Positions 1 to 9,094 of a DNA stretch of 64,000 nt are shown piece after piece; position 1 is the first letter of the stretch; each line of letters begins with the position of its first letter. A program made the position numbers and the translations under genes. The notes under the pieces are model-generated. The model did not search any database, was not told the origin of the DNA, and saw only the letters and a list, made by a program, of their open reading frames with translations. Source of the stretch: Paraburkholderia gardini (lineage in GTDB: Bacteria > Pseudomonadota > Gammaproteobacteria > Burkholderiales > Burkholderiaceae); NCBI RefSeq assembly GCF_907164575.1, contig NZ_CAJQYY010000003.1:62001-126000 (forward strand). The letters run 5' to 3'.

Positions 1-590
1 TCGCCACGCGCGGCCAGCCACGCCAGATACAGCACCGCGACCGGAAAGAGCAGCACGGTTTCAAGCGTCAGCCCTTCGAGCGCGCCGAGCTTCGCGGTCT
101 TGCGCAGCAACCCGTAACCCGCGAAGCTCACCGCGAGCACAAGACTGATCCACGGCAAATGCCCGTTCTCCCAGGTAAGCCATACGACGCCGGCGGTCGC
201 GATCGCGACCGCGAACCACTGCATGCGTCGCAGGCGCTCGTTGAGAAACACGAGCCCGAACAGCACGTTGATCAGCGGATTGATGAAGTACCCCAGACTC
301 GCCTCGACGATATGGTCGGCGTTGACGGCCCAGATATAGATGCCCCAGTTCGACGACAGCAGCACCGCGCTCGCCGCGAAGCGCGCAAGCAGACGCCGGT
401 CGCGCAGCACCGGTCCAAGCCAGCGCCAGTGCATGCGCAGGGTCAGCACGATGAAGAGAAACAGCATCGACCACACCATCCGGTGCGCGAGCATTTCGAG
501 CGCGGCGATCTGATGCAACGACTTGAAGTAGAGCGGAAACAGGCCCCACAACGTGAAAGCGAGAAATGCGCAGGCGACGCCGGGATTCAT
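1..590 (-). CDS. rarD: RarD-type EamA/DMT permease (partial, 3' end outside window)
   Basis: Inner-membrane permease of the drug/metabolite transporter superfamily, RarD subgroup; its substrate is not known. About 196 N-terminal codons are visible and the reading frame stays open to the left edge; family members are about 300 residues. The protein begins MNPGVACAFLAFTLWG and continues with alternating hydrophobic helices and short basic loops. The segment with SNWGIYIWAVNADH, near residue 80, is typical of RarD. The chosen ATG (590-588) is the first codon of the conserved EamA domain. No operon partner is visible. The family call is solid; the function is by family only. Confidence 0.85.
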   Translation of the reverse strand, partial: MNPGVACAFLAFTLWGLFPLYFKSLHQIAALEMLAHRMVWSMLFLFIVLTLRMHWRWLGPVLRDRRLLARFAASAVLLSSNWGIYIWAVNADHIVEASLGYFINPLINVLFGLVFLNERLRRMQWFAVAIATAGVVWLTWENGHLPWISLVLAVSFAGYGLLRKTAKLGALEGLTLETVLLFPVAVLYLAWLAARG

Positions 591-893
591 TTTTATCGGA
601 CTTGCTGATGAACTGCGAAGCTGAGGACTCCGCTTGTCGACGAATATCCGGACGACGGGCGTCCGGACGGGAAATGCCGCTTCCGGTAACCCGGCACACG
701 GGTATTGAGGCAATCACGCATGGTTTTGGCGAACACGCGTTCTTATGACATTATTTGCCAGCGCAGATGTTGCGAACGTCGATGAACGAACCACGTCGCG
801 CGGCCAGACAATCGACACGCAGCCGGCGCTTCACGACAGACACACCTTTCAAACGCCAAACTGTTATCGGGCCATTCTCCTAAAGGCAAAGTC
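591..893. other. Intergenic region between rarD and the RcnB-like gene
   Basis: About 300 bases that should hold the promoters of the two divergent genes. I see no convincing coding sequence or strong inverted repeat. The part nearest the downstream gene is more AT-rich (around 735-760). Confidence 0.4.
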
Positions 894-1292
894 ATGAAGT
901 CGATAATCGTCGCACCTCTTTTGATCATTTCGCTACTCGGCGCGCCCGTTGCCGTTTTTGCGCAGCAACACGAGAACAATCACGGCGGCCAGCCTTCGCA
1001 CGGCAAACCCAATCAGGGTCACGACCAGCATGGGCATGGACATGGTCACGCGCCTGCCCCGCGCGAGGCGGCCATGGGAGGGCCGGGCGGTCCTGTTCCC
1101 CACAACGACTGGCACAAGGGTGAGCGACTCCCGGCAGAGTACCGCGAGCGTAATTACGTTGTCGACAACTGGCACGAGCACGGCCTGCAGGCACCGCCGC
1201 GCGGGTATCAGTGGGTCGGCGTGAACGGAGACTATGTACTCGCCGCCATCGCGACGGGTGTCATTGCAAACGTCCTGCTGTCCGGGCACTAG
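894..1292 (+). CDS. RcnB-family periplasmic protein
   Basis: Small exported protein of 132 residues. A signal peptide covers about residues 1-23 (hydrophobic core, then VFAQQ). A His/Gly/Pro/Asn-rich linker follows (about 25-60, many HGH repeats). A C-terminal RcnB domain carries the motif W-x-x-G-x-x-L-P-x-x-YR, a YVVDNW core and GDYVLAAIATGVI. E. coli RcnB modulates nickel/cobalt efflux in the periplasm, and many proteobacterial relatives are uncharacterised. The histidine-rich linker would suit metal binding (inference). No RcnA efflux pump is next to it, so a nickel/cobalt role is not shown by context. A 10-bp hairpin lies just downstream. Confidence 0.85.
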   Translation: MKSIIVAPLLIISLLGAPVAVFAQQHENNHGGQPSHGKPNQGHDQHGHGHGHAPAPREAAMGGPGGPVPHNDWHKGERLPAEYRERNYVVDNWHEHGLQAPPRGYQWVGVNGDYVLAAIATGVIANVLLSGH

Positions 1293-1360
1293 TCGACCCA
1301 ACCGGAATCGACTGCTTTCCTTACGAAGAAGCAACCTTTCATTCTGCGGATTGAAAGCAA

Positions 1361-1384
1361 GGTGGCCCGTCGTTACGGGCCACC
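1361..1384. terminator. Perfect GC-rich hairpin downstream of the RcnB-like gene
   Basis: GGTGGCCCGT is followed by a CGTT loop and ACGGGCCACC: ten perfect pairs, partly extended by AAGCA/TGCTT outside. There is no T-run on either side, so it is either a non-canonical terminator or a structured repeat between convergent genes. Confidence 0.4.
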
Positions 1385-1531
1385 ATCCTGCTTGCTGTGT
1401 CGCGAACCGGCGTATGCGGCGCCTGCCGTTGACAGATTTCCCCGGCCAGCGACAGTCCCAGGCTTTCAGCCGATATTGATGTTCGCGTCGTTTTACATTT
1501 TCCCGGCGAGAACGCGGACGCCATGCACGAA

Positions 1532-2371
1532 TCACCGAAACGTTGCGGACCGGGATTCGATCAGCGACCTCACCCGTTCCACGTCGGCTGGCGTTGCCGG
1601 GTTGTAGACCACCAGACTGAGATCGGGCCGGCCGTCGACGGCGAAAGCTGAATATTCGAACGCGATCGTACCGGCAACCGGATGCCGCAGGTGCTTGACT
1701 CCCTCACCGTGAGCGCGGACGTCATGGTCGCGCCACATCACCTCGAATTCCGGGCTCAGCCGGCACAGTTCGTCCACCAGCGCGGCCACCTGGCCCGTGG
1801 CCCCGGCACGTGCGGCATCCGCCCGGAACGCCCCCACCACGAACCGGGCCGCGCTCTCCCAATCGAACTGCGCGGCGCGTACGCGCGGGTCGCAGAAGAC
1901 GAGGCGCAAGACGTTGCGCTGCTCCGGCGCGAGCACGCCGTAGTCGATGAGCGCCGCGGTGGCGGCGCGGTTCCAGGCGACCACGTCCCAGGTGGCAGTC
2001 TTGATCAGGGCGGGACTGGGTTCCAGTGCGTCGAGTACGCGTTGCAGCCGCGGCGTAACCCCTTCGCTTGCCTGGTATCGGACCTCCGGCGGGCGGCCGA
2101 GGCCAAGCAGAAACAGGTGCTCGCGCTCGACGTCTGTCAGCAGCAACGCCCGCGCGATGCGCTCGAGTACGTCGGCCGATGGGGCACCACCCCGGCCCTG
2201 CTCCAGCCAGGTGTACCAGGTCGCGCTGACGTTGGCGCGCTGGGCGACTTCTTCACGCCGCAGCCCTGGCGTGCGCCGACGGGTCAACGTAAAGCCGAAG
2301 GTCGCCGGATCGAGTTTCGTGCGGCGGTCCTTCAGGTAGGTTCCAAGCAGTTTGTCGTTTGCAGCCGGCAT
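1532..2371 (-). CDS. XRE-family transcriptional regulator with MmyB-like ligand domain
   Basis: DNA-binding regulator of 279 residues. The N-terminal helix-turn-helix (about 10-75) contains [14 protein letters not shown] and [13 protein letters not shown], the signature of this actinobacterial/proteobacterial XRE subfamily. The C-terminal part (about 105-275) matches the MmyB-like ligand-binding domain, with [10 protein letters not shown] near its centre and [15 protein letters not shown] at the end. Start ATG 2371 has AGGA upstream. It is divergent from an SDR-type reductase 103 bases away, an arrangement usually meaning it controls that gene. A TATAC-CC-GTATA inverted repeat lies just upstream of its own start. 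Confidence 0.9.
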   Translation of the reverse strand: MPAANDKLLGTYLKDRRTKLDPATFGFTLTRRRTPGLRREEVAQRANVSATWYTWLEQGRGGAPSADVLERIARALLLTDVEREHLFLLGLGRPPEVRYQASEGVTPRLQRVLDALEPSPALIKTATWDVVAWNRAATAALIDYGVLAPEQRNVLRLVFCDPRVRAAQFDWESAARFVVGAFRADAARAGATGQVAALVDELCRLSPEFEVMWRDHDVRAHGEGVKHLRHPVAGTIAFEYSAFAVDGRPDLSLVVYNPATPADVERVRSLIESRSATFR

Positions 2372-2389
2372 TCGTATCCTGTTAACCGC

Positions 2390-2401
2390 TATACCCGTAT
2401 A
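2390..2401. promoter_or_regulatory. Candidate operator of the XRE regulator
   Basis: TATAC-CC-GTATA, a perfect 5+5 inverted repeat in the AT-richer gap between the divergent XRE regulator and SDR genes. Position and symmetry suit an autoregulatory operator; no experimental evidence is implied. Confidence 0.45.
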
Positions 2402-2473
2402 ACGTCACTACTTTACCCCGATAGCGTACGCGCCAAGAATCACTCCCGTCTACTTTGGTTCGGGAGAATGTCC

Positions 2474-3367
2474 ATGAAAGTTTTTGTGACCGGCGCAACC
2501 GGCTTCGTCGGCTCCGCAGTCGTCAGGGAATTGATCGATGCGGGGCACAAGGTGCTCGGTCTCGCGCGCTCCGATAGAGGGGCTGCGTCGCTTGTCGCGG
2601 CAGGGGCCGACGTGCATCGCGGTTCGCTCGAGGATCTCGACAGCCTGCACCGCGGCGCGCTCGCGGCGGACGGCGTGATTCATATGGCCTTCAACCACGA
2701 CTTCTCGAAATTCGCCGGGAACTGCGAGACGGAACGGCGCGCCATCGAGGCGCTCGGCGCCGCGCTCGAAGGCTCCGACCGGCCGCTCATCCTCACCTCC
2801 GGAGTGGCGCTCCTGGCACCGGGCCGCATCGCGGACGAGGCAACTGTACGCGCTCCCAACTCCACGTTTCCGCGCTCTGTCGAAGAGATAGCGGTCTCGC
2901 TGACGGCACGCGGCGTGCGCGCCTCCACGGTACGCCTTGCCCCATCGGTGCACGGCGACGGCGACCACGGCTTTGTTCCAGGGCTCATCGCCATCGCACG
3001 CGAGAAAGGCGTTTCGGCCTATGCAGGTGACGGACTCAACCGCTGGCCCGCAGTACACCGTCTCGATGCGGCCCATCTCTACCGGCTCGTTCTTGAAAAG
3101 GGTCACGCCGGTGCGCGGTACCACGCGATAGCCGACGAAGGCGTGCCGTTCAGGGAGATCGCCGGCGTGATCGGCCGCCGCCTGAACCTGCCGGTCGTTA
3201 GCCAGCACCTGGAAGAAGCGAACGAGCACTTCGGCTGGTTCGCGCTGTTCGCGACAGTGGACATTCCCGCCTCCAGCCAGCGGACGCAGGAACTGCTGGG
3301 CTGGCGGCCAGTCGGGCCGGACCTGCTCACCGACATCGACCAGCCCGGCTACTACGTGCATTCGTGA
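2474..3367 (+). CDS. SDR-family NAD-dependent epimerase/reductase
   Basis: Extended or atypical short-chain dehydrogenase of 297 residues that starts [17 protein letters not shown], a Rossmann NAD(P)-binding motif (TGATGFVG). Later blocks [13 protein letters not shown] and [10 protein letters not shown] are typical of the NAD-dependent epimerase/dehydratase family. The usual YxxxK pair is not obvious at the expected place, as in many atypical SDRs. ATG 2474 is preferred over ATG 2468 because GGGAG at 2462-2466 then has normal spacing. It is divergent from the XRE regulator, its likely repressor. The substrate is unknown. Confidence 0.85.
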   Translation: MKVFVTGATGFVGSAVVRELIDAGHKVLGLARSDRGAASLVAAGADVHRGSLEDLDSLHRGALAADGVIHMAFNHDFSKFAGNCETERRAIEALGAALEGSDRPLILTSGVALLAPGRIADEATVRAPNSTFPRSVEEIAVSLTARGVRASTVRLAPSVHGDGDHGFVPGLIAIAREKGVSAYAGDGLNRWPAVHRLDAAHLYRLVLEKGHAGARYHAIADEGVPFREIAGVIGRRLNLPVVSQHLEEANEHFGWFALFATVDIPASSQRTQELLGWRPVGPDLLTDIDQPGYYVHS

Positions 3368-3760
3368 TGTTCGACAGCGAGAGAGGTGGCGGGCATGAAG
3401 GGTAAATGCAGCAGCTAGCCAGCTATCTGAATCAGGTTGCGCTTGAACGGGTCAAGCATGGTGCGTTGGCGCGTCACGCCCTGGCGTGAAACATGCCCCT
3501 GGTCGCCCGTACCACGCACAGATATACATCACATCGTGATACAATTATCATGGCATTGGCACTATCCAGCCAATGCCAGCGAAATCACAAAACTTACTGA
3601 TTTCAAGGCACGCGAAGCGCCAGCAATCCAGTTATTTCATCGGTGGGTATGGCGTATGCTGCCCGGTCGTTCATGGACCGACAGGATCCAGTCACCGTGA
3701 CCGGACAAAGGGTGACACACCTTGCACCCGTCGGCTCCATTTTCTACAGGAGCCCATGTC
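3368..3760. other. Intergenic region upstream of the HiPIP gene
   Basis: About 390 bases with no supported gene. It contains an AT-rich box with TCAC-ATC-GTGA (3529-3539), a perfect 10-bp stem-loop (3551-3578), and the HiPIP ribosome-binding site ACAGGAG at 3746-3752. Confidence 0.5.
3528..3578. promoter_or_regulatory. ATCAC-N3-GTGAT box followed by a perfect stem-loop
   Basis: ATCAC-ATC-GTGAT (3528-3540) lies in AT-rich sequence. Ten bases later comes TGGCATTGGC, an 8-base loop and GCCAATGCCA (3551-3578), a perfect 10-bp stem. A similar box-plus-stem pair occurs at 8291-8336. The box resembles an operator of a dimeric regulator that I cannot name. Confidence 0.5.
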
Positions 3761-4072
3761 ATGGCCTTCTCCCGCCGGCGTTTCATGATCCTTGCCGCAT
3801 CCGTCGCATCAACGACGGTTCTTTCCACTGAGTCGCGAGCCGACGCCCCGTTGCTTGCCGAGAACGATCCGACCGCACAGGCACTTGGCTACAAGGCAGA
3901 TGCCGCGAAAGTGGACAAGACTAAATTCCCCCGCTATCAGACTGGGCAGACCTGCGCCAATTGCCAGCTGTATCAGGGCAAACCGGGCTCGATGACAGGC
4001 CCCTGTCCAACCTACGGCGGCAAGCTGGTTTATGCAAAGGGATGGTGTAACGCTTACGTGAAAAAGGCCTGA
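3761..4072 (+). CDS. High-potential iron-sulfur protein (HiPIP), Tat-exported
   Basis: Small periplasmic [4Fe-4S] electron carrier of 103 residues. The Tat-type leader carries SRRRF (residues 4-8) followed by a hydrophobic stretch and AxA-like cleavage near 25-28. The cluster ligands are Cys65, Cys68, Cys82 and Cys96, in the HiPIP arrangement C-x2-C-x13-C-x13-C; the last lies in a GWC triplet. HiPIPs shuttle electrons between the bc1 complex and a terminal oxidase or reductase. ATG 3761 is chosen over the upstream in-frame Met because of the ribosome-binding site ACAGGAG and because it puts the twin arginines at the N terminus. It stands alone before a TDT transporter. Confidence 0.92.
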   Translation: MAFSRRRFMILAASVASTTVLSTESRADAPLLAENDPTAQALGYKADAAKVDKTKFPRYQTGQTCANCQLYQGKPGSMTGPCPTYGGKLVYAKGWCNAYVKKA

Positions 4073-4313
4073 ATCCGGCGCACCGATGCCGGGCCACATG
4101 CAGTCGAATCGGGTTGCATGAGTGGATGAGTAATCCGTGTCGGCCGGAACGGTAACTCCGCCGGCAGTGCGTATCGATGCCCATCAGGCATCGCCGCGGG
4201 CCGATCGGTGTCCGGATGTTTTCCTCCCGTTTGTCCCCGGGGTCAATCCGGCCCCGAGCCATATCGAATACCAGCGAAGAGTCGAGGTGCGCGCAGGCGT
4301 CAGGGAGCAACGA

Positions 4314-5354
4314 ATGTCGACGTTCGATCCTGGTCAATCCTGGCTGCGGGAATTTCCACCAACGGCCTTCGCGATGGTCATGGCGACGGGCATCGTCTCG
4401 ATCGCGGCGCATCTCACCGGCTACGACGTCGCAGGATGGATCCTTCTCGGCATCAATGCCGTGGCCTGGCCCGTCCTGCTTGCGATTACGCTATGCCGGC
4501 TTCTGCGCTATCCGCGCGCGGTGCATGCCGATATCGTCGATCACGGCCGCGGGCCCGGGTTTCTCACGCTCGTCGCGGCGACCGCGGTGCTCGGCAGCCA
4601 GTTGTCGATCTGTCACGTCCTGCCACAAGCGTTGCCGTGGCTGCTGGGTCTCGCGGCCGGGCTCTGGCTCGTCGTCGCGTATACGTTCCTCGCCGCAATG
4701 ACCATCGGGCAAAGGAAGCCCGGCCTGCACGCCGGACTCAACGGAACGTGGCTGCTGCTGGTCGTCGCCACCGAGTCCATTGCGGTCCTGGCGACGGCCG
4801 TCTCACCGATCCACGGCGCCTCCGTGCCGCTCGACCTGCTGGCGCTCGCGGCGTGGCTGCTCGGCGGCATTCTGTACATGATGCTGATCACGCTGATTTT
4901 CTATCGATGGTGCTTCGTGCCCATGAGGGCAGCGGACCTCACGGAGCCGTGGTGGATCAACATGGGCGCGATGGCCATTACCACGTTCGCCGGCAGCCGT
5001 CTCATTCTGGCGACGCACAATCCGGCGGGTTGGCCGGGCGACGGCCAGCTCGTGCTGCAGATACTGACTACCGGGTGCTGGGCCATGGCGACATTCTGGA
5101 TTCCCCTGCTCGCGGCCCTCTTCATCGAGAAGCACGTCATCATCGGCGATCCGGTTCGCTACACGGTTGCCGAATGGTCCGTCGTCTTTCCACTGGGCAT
5201 GTACTCTGCCGCCACCTACGCTTATGCCGACGCCGCCCACCTTCCATTTCTCGTCAACGTGGCCCGGATCACCGTGCTGATCGCCTTCGCGACGTGGATT
5301 CTGGCCGCGATCGGACTGCTGCGCTCGGCGCTCAGATCGGTCAACGGAAAATGA
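4314..5354 (+). CDS. TDT-family (TehA-like) membrane transporter
   Basis: Integral membrane protein of 346 residues with about ten hydrophobic segments, matching the tellurite-resistance/dicarboxylate transporter family (TehA, Mae1, SLAC1). The N terminus FPPTAFAMVMATGIVSIA is the conserved first helix of the family. Members carry anions such as C4-dicarboxylates, sulfite or chloride; the substrate here cannot be read from sequence. Start ATG 4314 has CAGGGAG seven bases upstream. It is convergent with acs, only about 80 bases away. With HiPIP, acs and satP as neighbours an organic-acid role is plausible (inference). Confidence 0.85.
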   Translation: MSTFDPGQSWLREFPPTAFAMVMATGIVSIAAHLTGYDVAGWILLGINAVAWPVLLAITLCRLLRYPRAVHADIVDHGRGPGFLTLVAATAVLGSQLSICHVLPQALPWLLGLAAGLWLVVAYTFLAAMTIGQRKPGLHAGLNGTWLLLVVATESIAVLATAVSPIHGASVPLDLLALAAWLLGGILYMMLITLIFYRWCFVPMRAADLTEPWWINMGAMAITTFAGSRLILATHNPAGWPGDGQLVLQILTTGCWAMATFWIPLLAALFIEKHVIIGDPVRYTVAEWSVVFPLGMYSAATYAYADAAHLPFLVNVARITVLIAFATWILAAIGLLRSALRSVNGK

Positions 5355-5435
5355 CGGACCGTATCGGGACCGTCACACTGTCACAACCGGTCGCGTCGTC
5401 CTGTGGGTCCGGGGCTTTGGTTGATTTTCCCCGCT

Positions 5436-7376
5436 TCAATGCGCTATCCGGTGATCGATCAGTTCCTTGACGACACGTGGATCCGCCAGCGTGGAGACAT
5501 CGCCCAGATTGTCGTAATCGCCATCGGCGATCTTCCGCAGGATGCGACGCATGATCTTGCCTGAGCGTGTCTTCGGCAGCACGGGTGCCCACTGAATGAA
5601 GTCAGGGCTGGCGATCGGGCCGATTTCCTTGCGCACGAGTGCCACCAGCGCGTCGCGCAACACCTCCGCCGGCTCGACGCCGACCTTGAGCGTCACATAG
5701 GCGTAGATGCCCTGCCCCTTGAGCGCATGGGGGTAGCCGACCACTGCCGCCTCGGCAACGTCGGGATGCGTCACCAGCGCGCTTTCCACTTCGGCGGTAC
5801 CCAGCCTGTGCCCCGAAACGTTGACGACGTCGTCGATCCGTCCGGTGATCCAGTAGTCGCCGTCCGCATCGCGATAGCAACCGTCGCCGGTGTAGTACTT
5901 GCCTTCGAACTGGCTGAAGTACTGCTCCCGCATCCGGTTCGGGTCGCCGTACACGTAACGCATCTGGCCGGGCCAGGAATCGAGCATGCACAGGCTGCCG
6001 GTACCCGCGCCCTCGATCACCTCGCCCTTCTCGCCGACGAGCGCGGGCTGTATGCCGAAGAAAGGCCGCGTGGCCGCTCCGGGTTTGAGCGTCATCGCGC
6101 CAGGCAGCGGCGCGATCAGAATGCCGCCGGTTTCCGTTTGCCACCAGGTGTCGATCACGGGGCACCGTTTCTCGCCGACGACTTCGTAATACCACAACCA
6201 CGATGCCGGATTGATCGGCTCGCCGACCGTGCCCAGCAGACGCAGCGACTTGCGCGAGGTCTTCCTGACCGGCGCGTCTCCGTCGCGCATCAACGCGCGG
6301 ATCGCGGTGGGTGCCGTGTAGATGATTTGCACCTGATGCTTGTCGCACACCTGCCAGAATCGTGAGCTGTCCGGATAGTTCGGGACACCTTCGAACATCA
6401 CCGTGGTCGCGCCATTGGCAAGCGGGCCGTAGACGATATAGCTGTGTCCCGTCACCCAGCCTACGTCGGCGGTACACCAGTAGACATCGCCATCGTGATA
6501 GTCGAGAACGTACTGGTGCGTCAGTGCGGCGTATGTCAGATAGCCACCGGTGGTGTGCACGACGCCTTTGGGTTTGCCCGTGGAGCCCGAGGTGTAGAGG
6601 ATATACAGCGGATCCTCTGCATTCATTTCCTCTGGCGGGCAATCCGCTGAGCTCCGACTCATCAGATCCTCATACCAGTGATCGCGGCCTTCACGCCATT
6701 CGATCTTGCCGCCCGTACGCCTGACCACCACGCACGTGTCGACCTCGGGGCATTTCGCCATCGCCGCGTCGGCATTTCCCTTCATCGATATCGCGTTGCC
6801 GCCTCGCACGCCCTCGTCGGCCGTGATGAGAATGGTGGAAGCACAGTCCTTGAGACGGTTTGCAAGCGCCTCGGGGGAGAAACCGCCGAACACCACGGAG
6901 TGAATTGCGCCGATGCGCGCGCACGCGAGCATCGCAACGGCCGCCTCGGGGATCATCGGCATGTAGATGGTCACACGGTCGCCCCGCTTGACGCGGAGCG
7001 ATTTCAGCACGTTGGAGAACTTGCAGACTTCCGTATGCAGTTCGCGGTAGGTAAGGGTCCGGCTGACAGTGGGATCGTCGCCTTCCCAGATGATGGCCGC
7101 CTGATCGCCGCGCGTCCGCAGATGGCGATCGAGGCAATTGCTGCAGGCGTTCAGCGTACCGTCATGGAACCATCGGATGTGCAGGTCGTCGCTGGCAAAT
7201 GAAACATCTTTCACCTGTGTGTACGGCCTGATCCAGTCGAGACGTTTGCCCTGCTCGCCCCAAAAACCCTCCGGGTCTTCTGTCGAATGGCGGTACATCG
7301 CTTCGTAACGGGCCTTGTCGGCCCATGCATTCTTTGCCCAGTCCGCCGGCACAGGAAAGATTTGATGCTCAGACAT
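5436..7376 (-). CDS. acs: Acetyl-CoA synthetase
   Basis: AMP-forming acetate-CoA ligase of 646 residues, full length for the family. It converts acetate, ATP and CoA to acetyl-CoA in the cytoplasm. The P-loop-like A3 motif [11 protein letters not shown] is at 261-271. The catalytic lysine that is reversibly acetylated is Lys607 in RSGKIMRR. The N terminus ([14 protein letters not shown]) differs from the usual Acs entry region, so propionate or another short acid is a possible alternative substrate. It lies 81 bases downstream of satP on the same strand, forming an acetate uptake and activation pair. Confidence 0.93.
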   Translation of the reverse strand: MSEHQIFPVPADWAKNAWADKARYEAMYRHSTEDPEGFWGEQGKRLDWIRPYTQVKDVSFASDDLHIRWFHDGTLNACSNCLDRHLRTRGDQAAIIWEGDDPTVSRTLTYRELHTEVCKFSNVLKSLRVKRGDRVTIYMPMIPEAAVAMLACARIGAIHSVVFGGFSPEALANRLKDCASTILITADEGVRGGNAISMKGNADAAMAKCPEVDTCVVVRRTGGKIEWREGRDHWYEDLMSRSSADCPPEEMNAEDPLYILYTSGSTGKPKGVVHTTGGYLTYAALTHQYVLDYHDGDVYWCTADVGWVTGHSYIVYGPLANGATTVMFEGVPNYPDSSRFWQVCDKHQVQIIYTAPTAIRALMRDGDAPVRKTSRKSLRLLGTVGEPINPASWLWYYEVVGEKRCPVIDTWWQTETGGILIAPLPGAMTLKPGAATRPFFGIQPALVGEKGEVIEGAGTGSLCMLDSWPGQMRYVYGDPNRMREQYFSQFEGKYYTGDGCYRDADGDYWITGRIDDVVNVSGHRLGTAEVESALVTHPDVAEAAVVGYPHALKGQGIYAYVTLKVGVEPAEVLRDALVALVRKEIGPIASPDFIQWAPVLPKTRSGKIMRRILRKIADGDYDNLGDVSTLADPRVVKELIDHRIAH

Positions 7377-7457
7377 GGCTTCCTCCTTCAGGACGTTGCG
7401 CTGCCATGCCGGCGGCGGAGGCGCCCGTGGGCACGCTGCCCCGCCGGCGCCGAACCG

Positions 7458-8039
7458 CTACGCTACTTGTGGATGGGGTTCCACGTAGGGGTGTGTGGGC
7501 AGCACGACACGCCCGAAGCTTTCATTGATGACCATCGCAGCCGACGCGTAGAACGCCAGCAAGGCCGTAATCAGCCCCGTATAGCCGCCCAGATGCGTAG
7601 CGAGAACGGACCCCGTCCACGCTCCGATCGCCAGCAGGAGATAGGTGATCCAGAGGGCAAGGAACACGACCTGCACGGACGTACTGGTGTGCATGGAGCC
7701 AATCCACATATAAAACGTAAACACGCCCCACACCAGCAGATACCAGCCCACGAACGCTTCGGGCACCTTCGTGCCGAGGAACGCGACAAACAGGGCGAAG
7801 GACCACCAGAACGCGCCATAACTGAGGAATGCCACCATCCCGAGCGTATTGCCGCGCGGAAATTCGAGCACGCCCGCGATCATCTGCGCCGTGCCGCCGA
7901 AAGCGAACGCCAGTGCCAGCACCAGGCCCAATGCGTCGGCATTGAACCAGCCTGCGTTGACCATGCTGAGCATCCACGTCGTGAATGCAAACCCGGCGAG
8001 TCCGAGCGGCGCCGGATTGGAAAGTTTGCCACCCATCAT
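7458..8039 (-). CDS. satP: Acetate/succinate:H+ symporter, GPR1/FUN34/YaaH (SatP) family
   Basis: Six-helix inner-membrane transporter of 193 residues. The signature N-P-A-P-L-G-L at residues 7-13 and six hydrophobic helices define the AceTr family, which takes up acetate or succinate with protons. Start ATG 8039 has GGAGG upstream. It is followed on the same strand by acs, so acetate import and activation are probably co-transcribed. The possible control element is about 250 bases upstream (8291-8336). The family call is strong; the exact substrate is inferred from the acs neighbour. Confidence 0.92.
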   Translation of the reverse strand: MMGGKLSNPAPLGLAGFAFTTWMLSMVNAGWFNADALGLVLALAFAFGGTAQMIAGVLEFPRGNTLGMVAFLSYGAFWWSFALFVAFLGTKVPEAFVGWYLLVWGVFTFYMWIGSMHTSTSVQVVFLALWITYLLLAIGAWTGSVLATHLGGYTGLITALLAFYASAAMVINESFGRVVLPTHPYVEPHPQVA

Positions 8040-8593
8040 TTGCCTCCGTGGTCATTGTTTCCGATTGCCATATGTCGAGCCATCCGCGGCGGCGCTACGG
8101 GCACCCCGGTCGCCGATGTACTCAATCGCACGCGCGGTCACGACACGGTATCTGCTTCGATGCCCCCGTTCGCAGGCTGATTCCGGCTGTTCACCGGAAA
8201 TCCACCCGCAAGCCAGGCACAACCACGGCGCCATTGCGTCCCGCGTTGCTTCCCGTGATAACAACGATGAGGCTCATGTTCATTATAGTATTTATATCAC
8301 GTTGTGACATAAACTTCGCATGACCTGCTCATGCGAGCGTCCCGGCCGGATTTCCTGGTTCGCGACTGTATTGCGGGTCAGGTCGTGGGGCATCAGGCGG
8401 CGGTTCACCGCGCGGACAGATTTGTATGAGGAGACGCAAGCCAGGTTCGCAGGACTCGGGGTCAACGGGTAATCTGAAAACGTCATCGAGCGCGCAAGTG
8501 CGTGTAAATTCGAGGCCAGTGGTTTCCGGTCCGCCACCGCGTCTTCGAATCGGTCGTCATCGGAATCGGTCTTACTGTCTTGCAGGAGCCGGT
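8040..8593. other. Divergent intergenic region between satP and the His-rich gene
   Basis: About 550 bases without a supported gene. The AT-rich island around 8281-8315 contrasts with the GC-rich surroundings and holds a long palindrome and an adjacent stem-loop, described separately. AGGAG at 8583-8587 serves the downstream gene. Confidence 0.5.
8291..8336. promoter_or_regulatory. Long palindrome TTTAT-N-TCAC-N3-GTGA-N-ATAAA plus adjacent stem-loop
   Basis: 8291-8313 reads TTTAT, A, TCAC, GTT, GTGA, C, ATAAA: nine paired positions on each side of the centre. Two bases later comes TCGCATGA, CCTGC and TCATGCGA (8316-8336), a perfect 8-bp stem. The same order (box, then stem) is found at 3528-3578. 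It is placed to control satP-acs on one strand or the His-rich gene on the other. Confidence 0.55.
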
Positions 8594-9052
8594 ATGAGCA
8601 CGAAGCACAGCAAGAAAATACATCTTGAAGCCGCGGCGTCACATCACGAGCAGGCCGCGCGGTATCACCGCGCGGCATCGCGGCATTTCGAGCCCGGTCA
8701 AGACCATGCCCACGCCGCACAACCGGCGATGATGGCCCATGGCCACACGTTGCACGCGATCGACCAGGCACACGATGCCGGTGCGCACAGCGCCAGCGCG
8801 CCGCCGGTAACACCTGCATCGACCGGCTCAGCCGCAAACAGCGAAACCGTGGCAAAACATCACGCAATGGCAGCGGAGCTTCACGAGCAGGCGGCGCAGC
8901 ATATGCGCCACGCCGTCAAGCTCTTCGATCAGGACCGCAGCGCAGTCGCCCACGACGCGCAGCTGGCGCTCTCCCTTGCACTGCGCGCCTTGTCCCATGG
9001 CAACGAAGCCGCCAGACTGCTTGTGAAGCTCGCTCCCGCCGAAACTTCGTAA
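8594..9052 (+). CDS. Histidine-rich helical protein with internal duplication, unknown function
   Basis: I do not recognise a characterised family. The protein has 152 residues, about 20 of them histidine, and no signal peptide or membrane helix. Two related segments are visible: HEQAARYHRAASRHF (about 18-32) and HEQAAQHMRHAVKLF (about 97-111). Each is followed by an Ala/His-rich stretch that ends in an H..A pattern near 60 and 140. A low-complexity Ala/Ser/Pro linker (about 60-85) separates them. The spacing suggests amphipathic helices, possibly a four-helix bundle that binds metal (inference). Start ATG 8594 has AGGAG upstream; longer in-frame starts lack a site. Confidence 0.7.
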   Translation: MSTKHSKKIHLEAAASHHEQAARYHRAASRHFEPGQDHAHAAQPAMMAHGHTLHAIDQAHDAGAHSASAPPVTPASTGSAANSETVAKHHAMAAELHEQAAQHMRHAVKLFDQDRSAVAHDAQLALSLALRALSHGNEAARLLVKLAPAETS

Positions 9053-9094
9053 GTGAGGCCGTAAGAATTCAAACCGGCAGGAAAACCCTCGACC

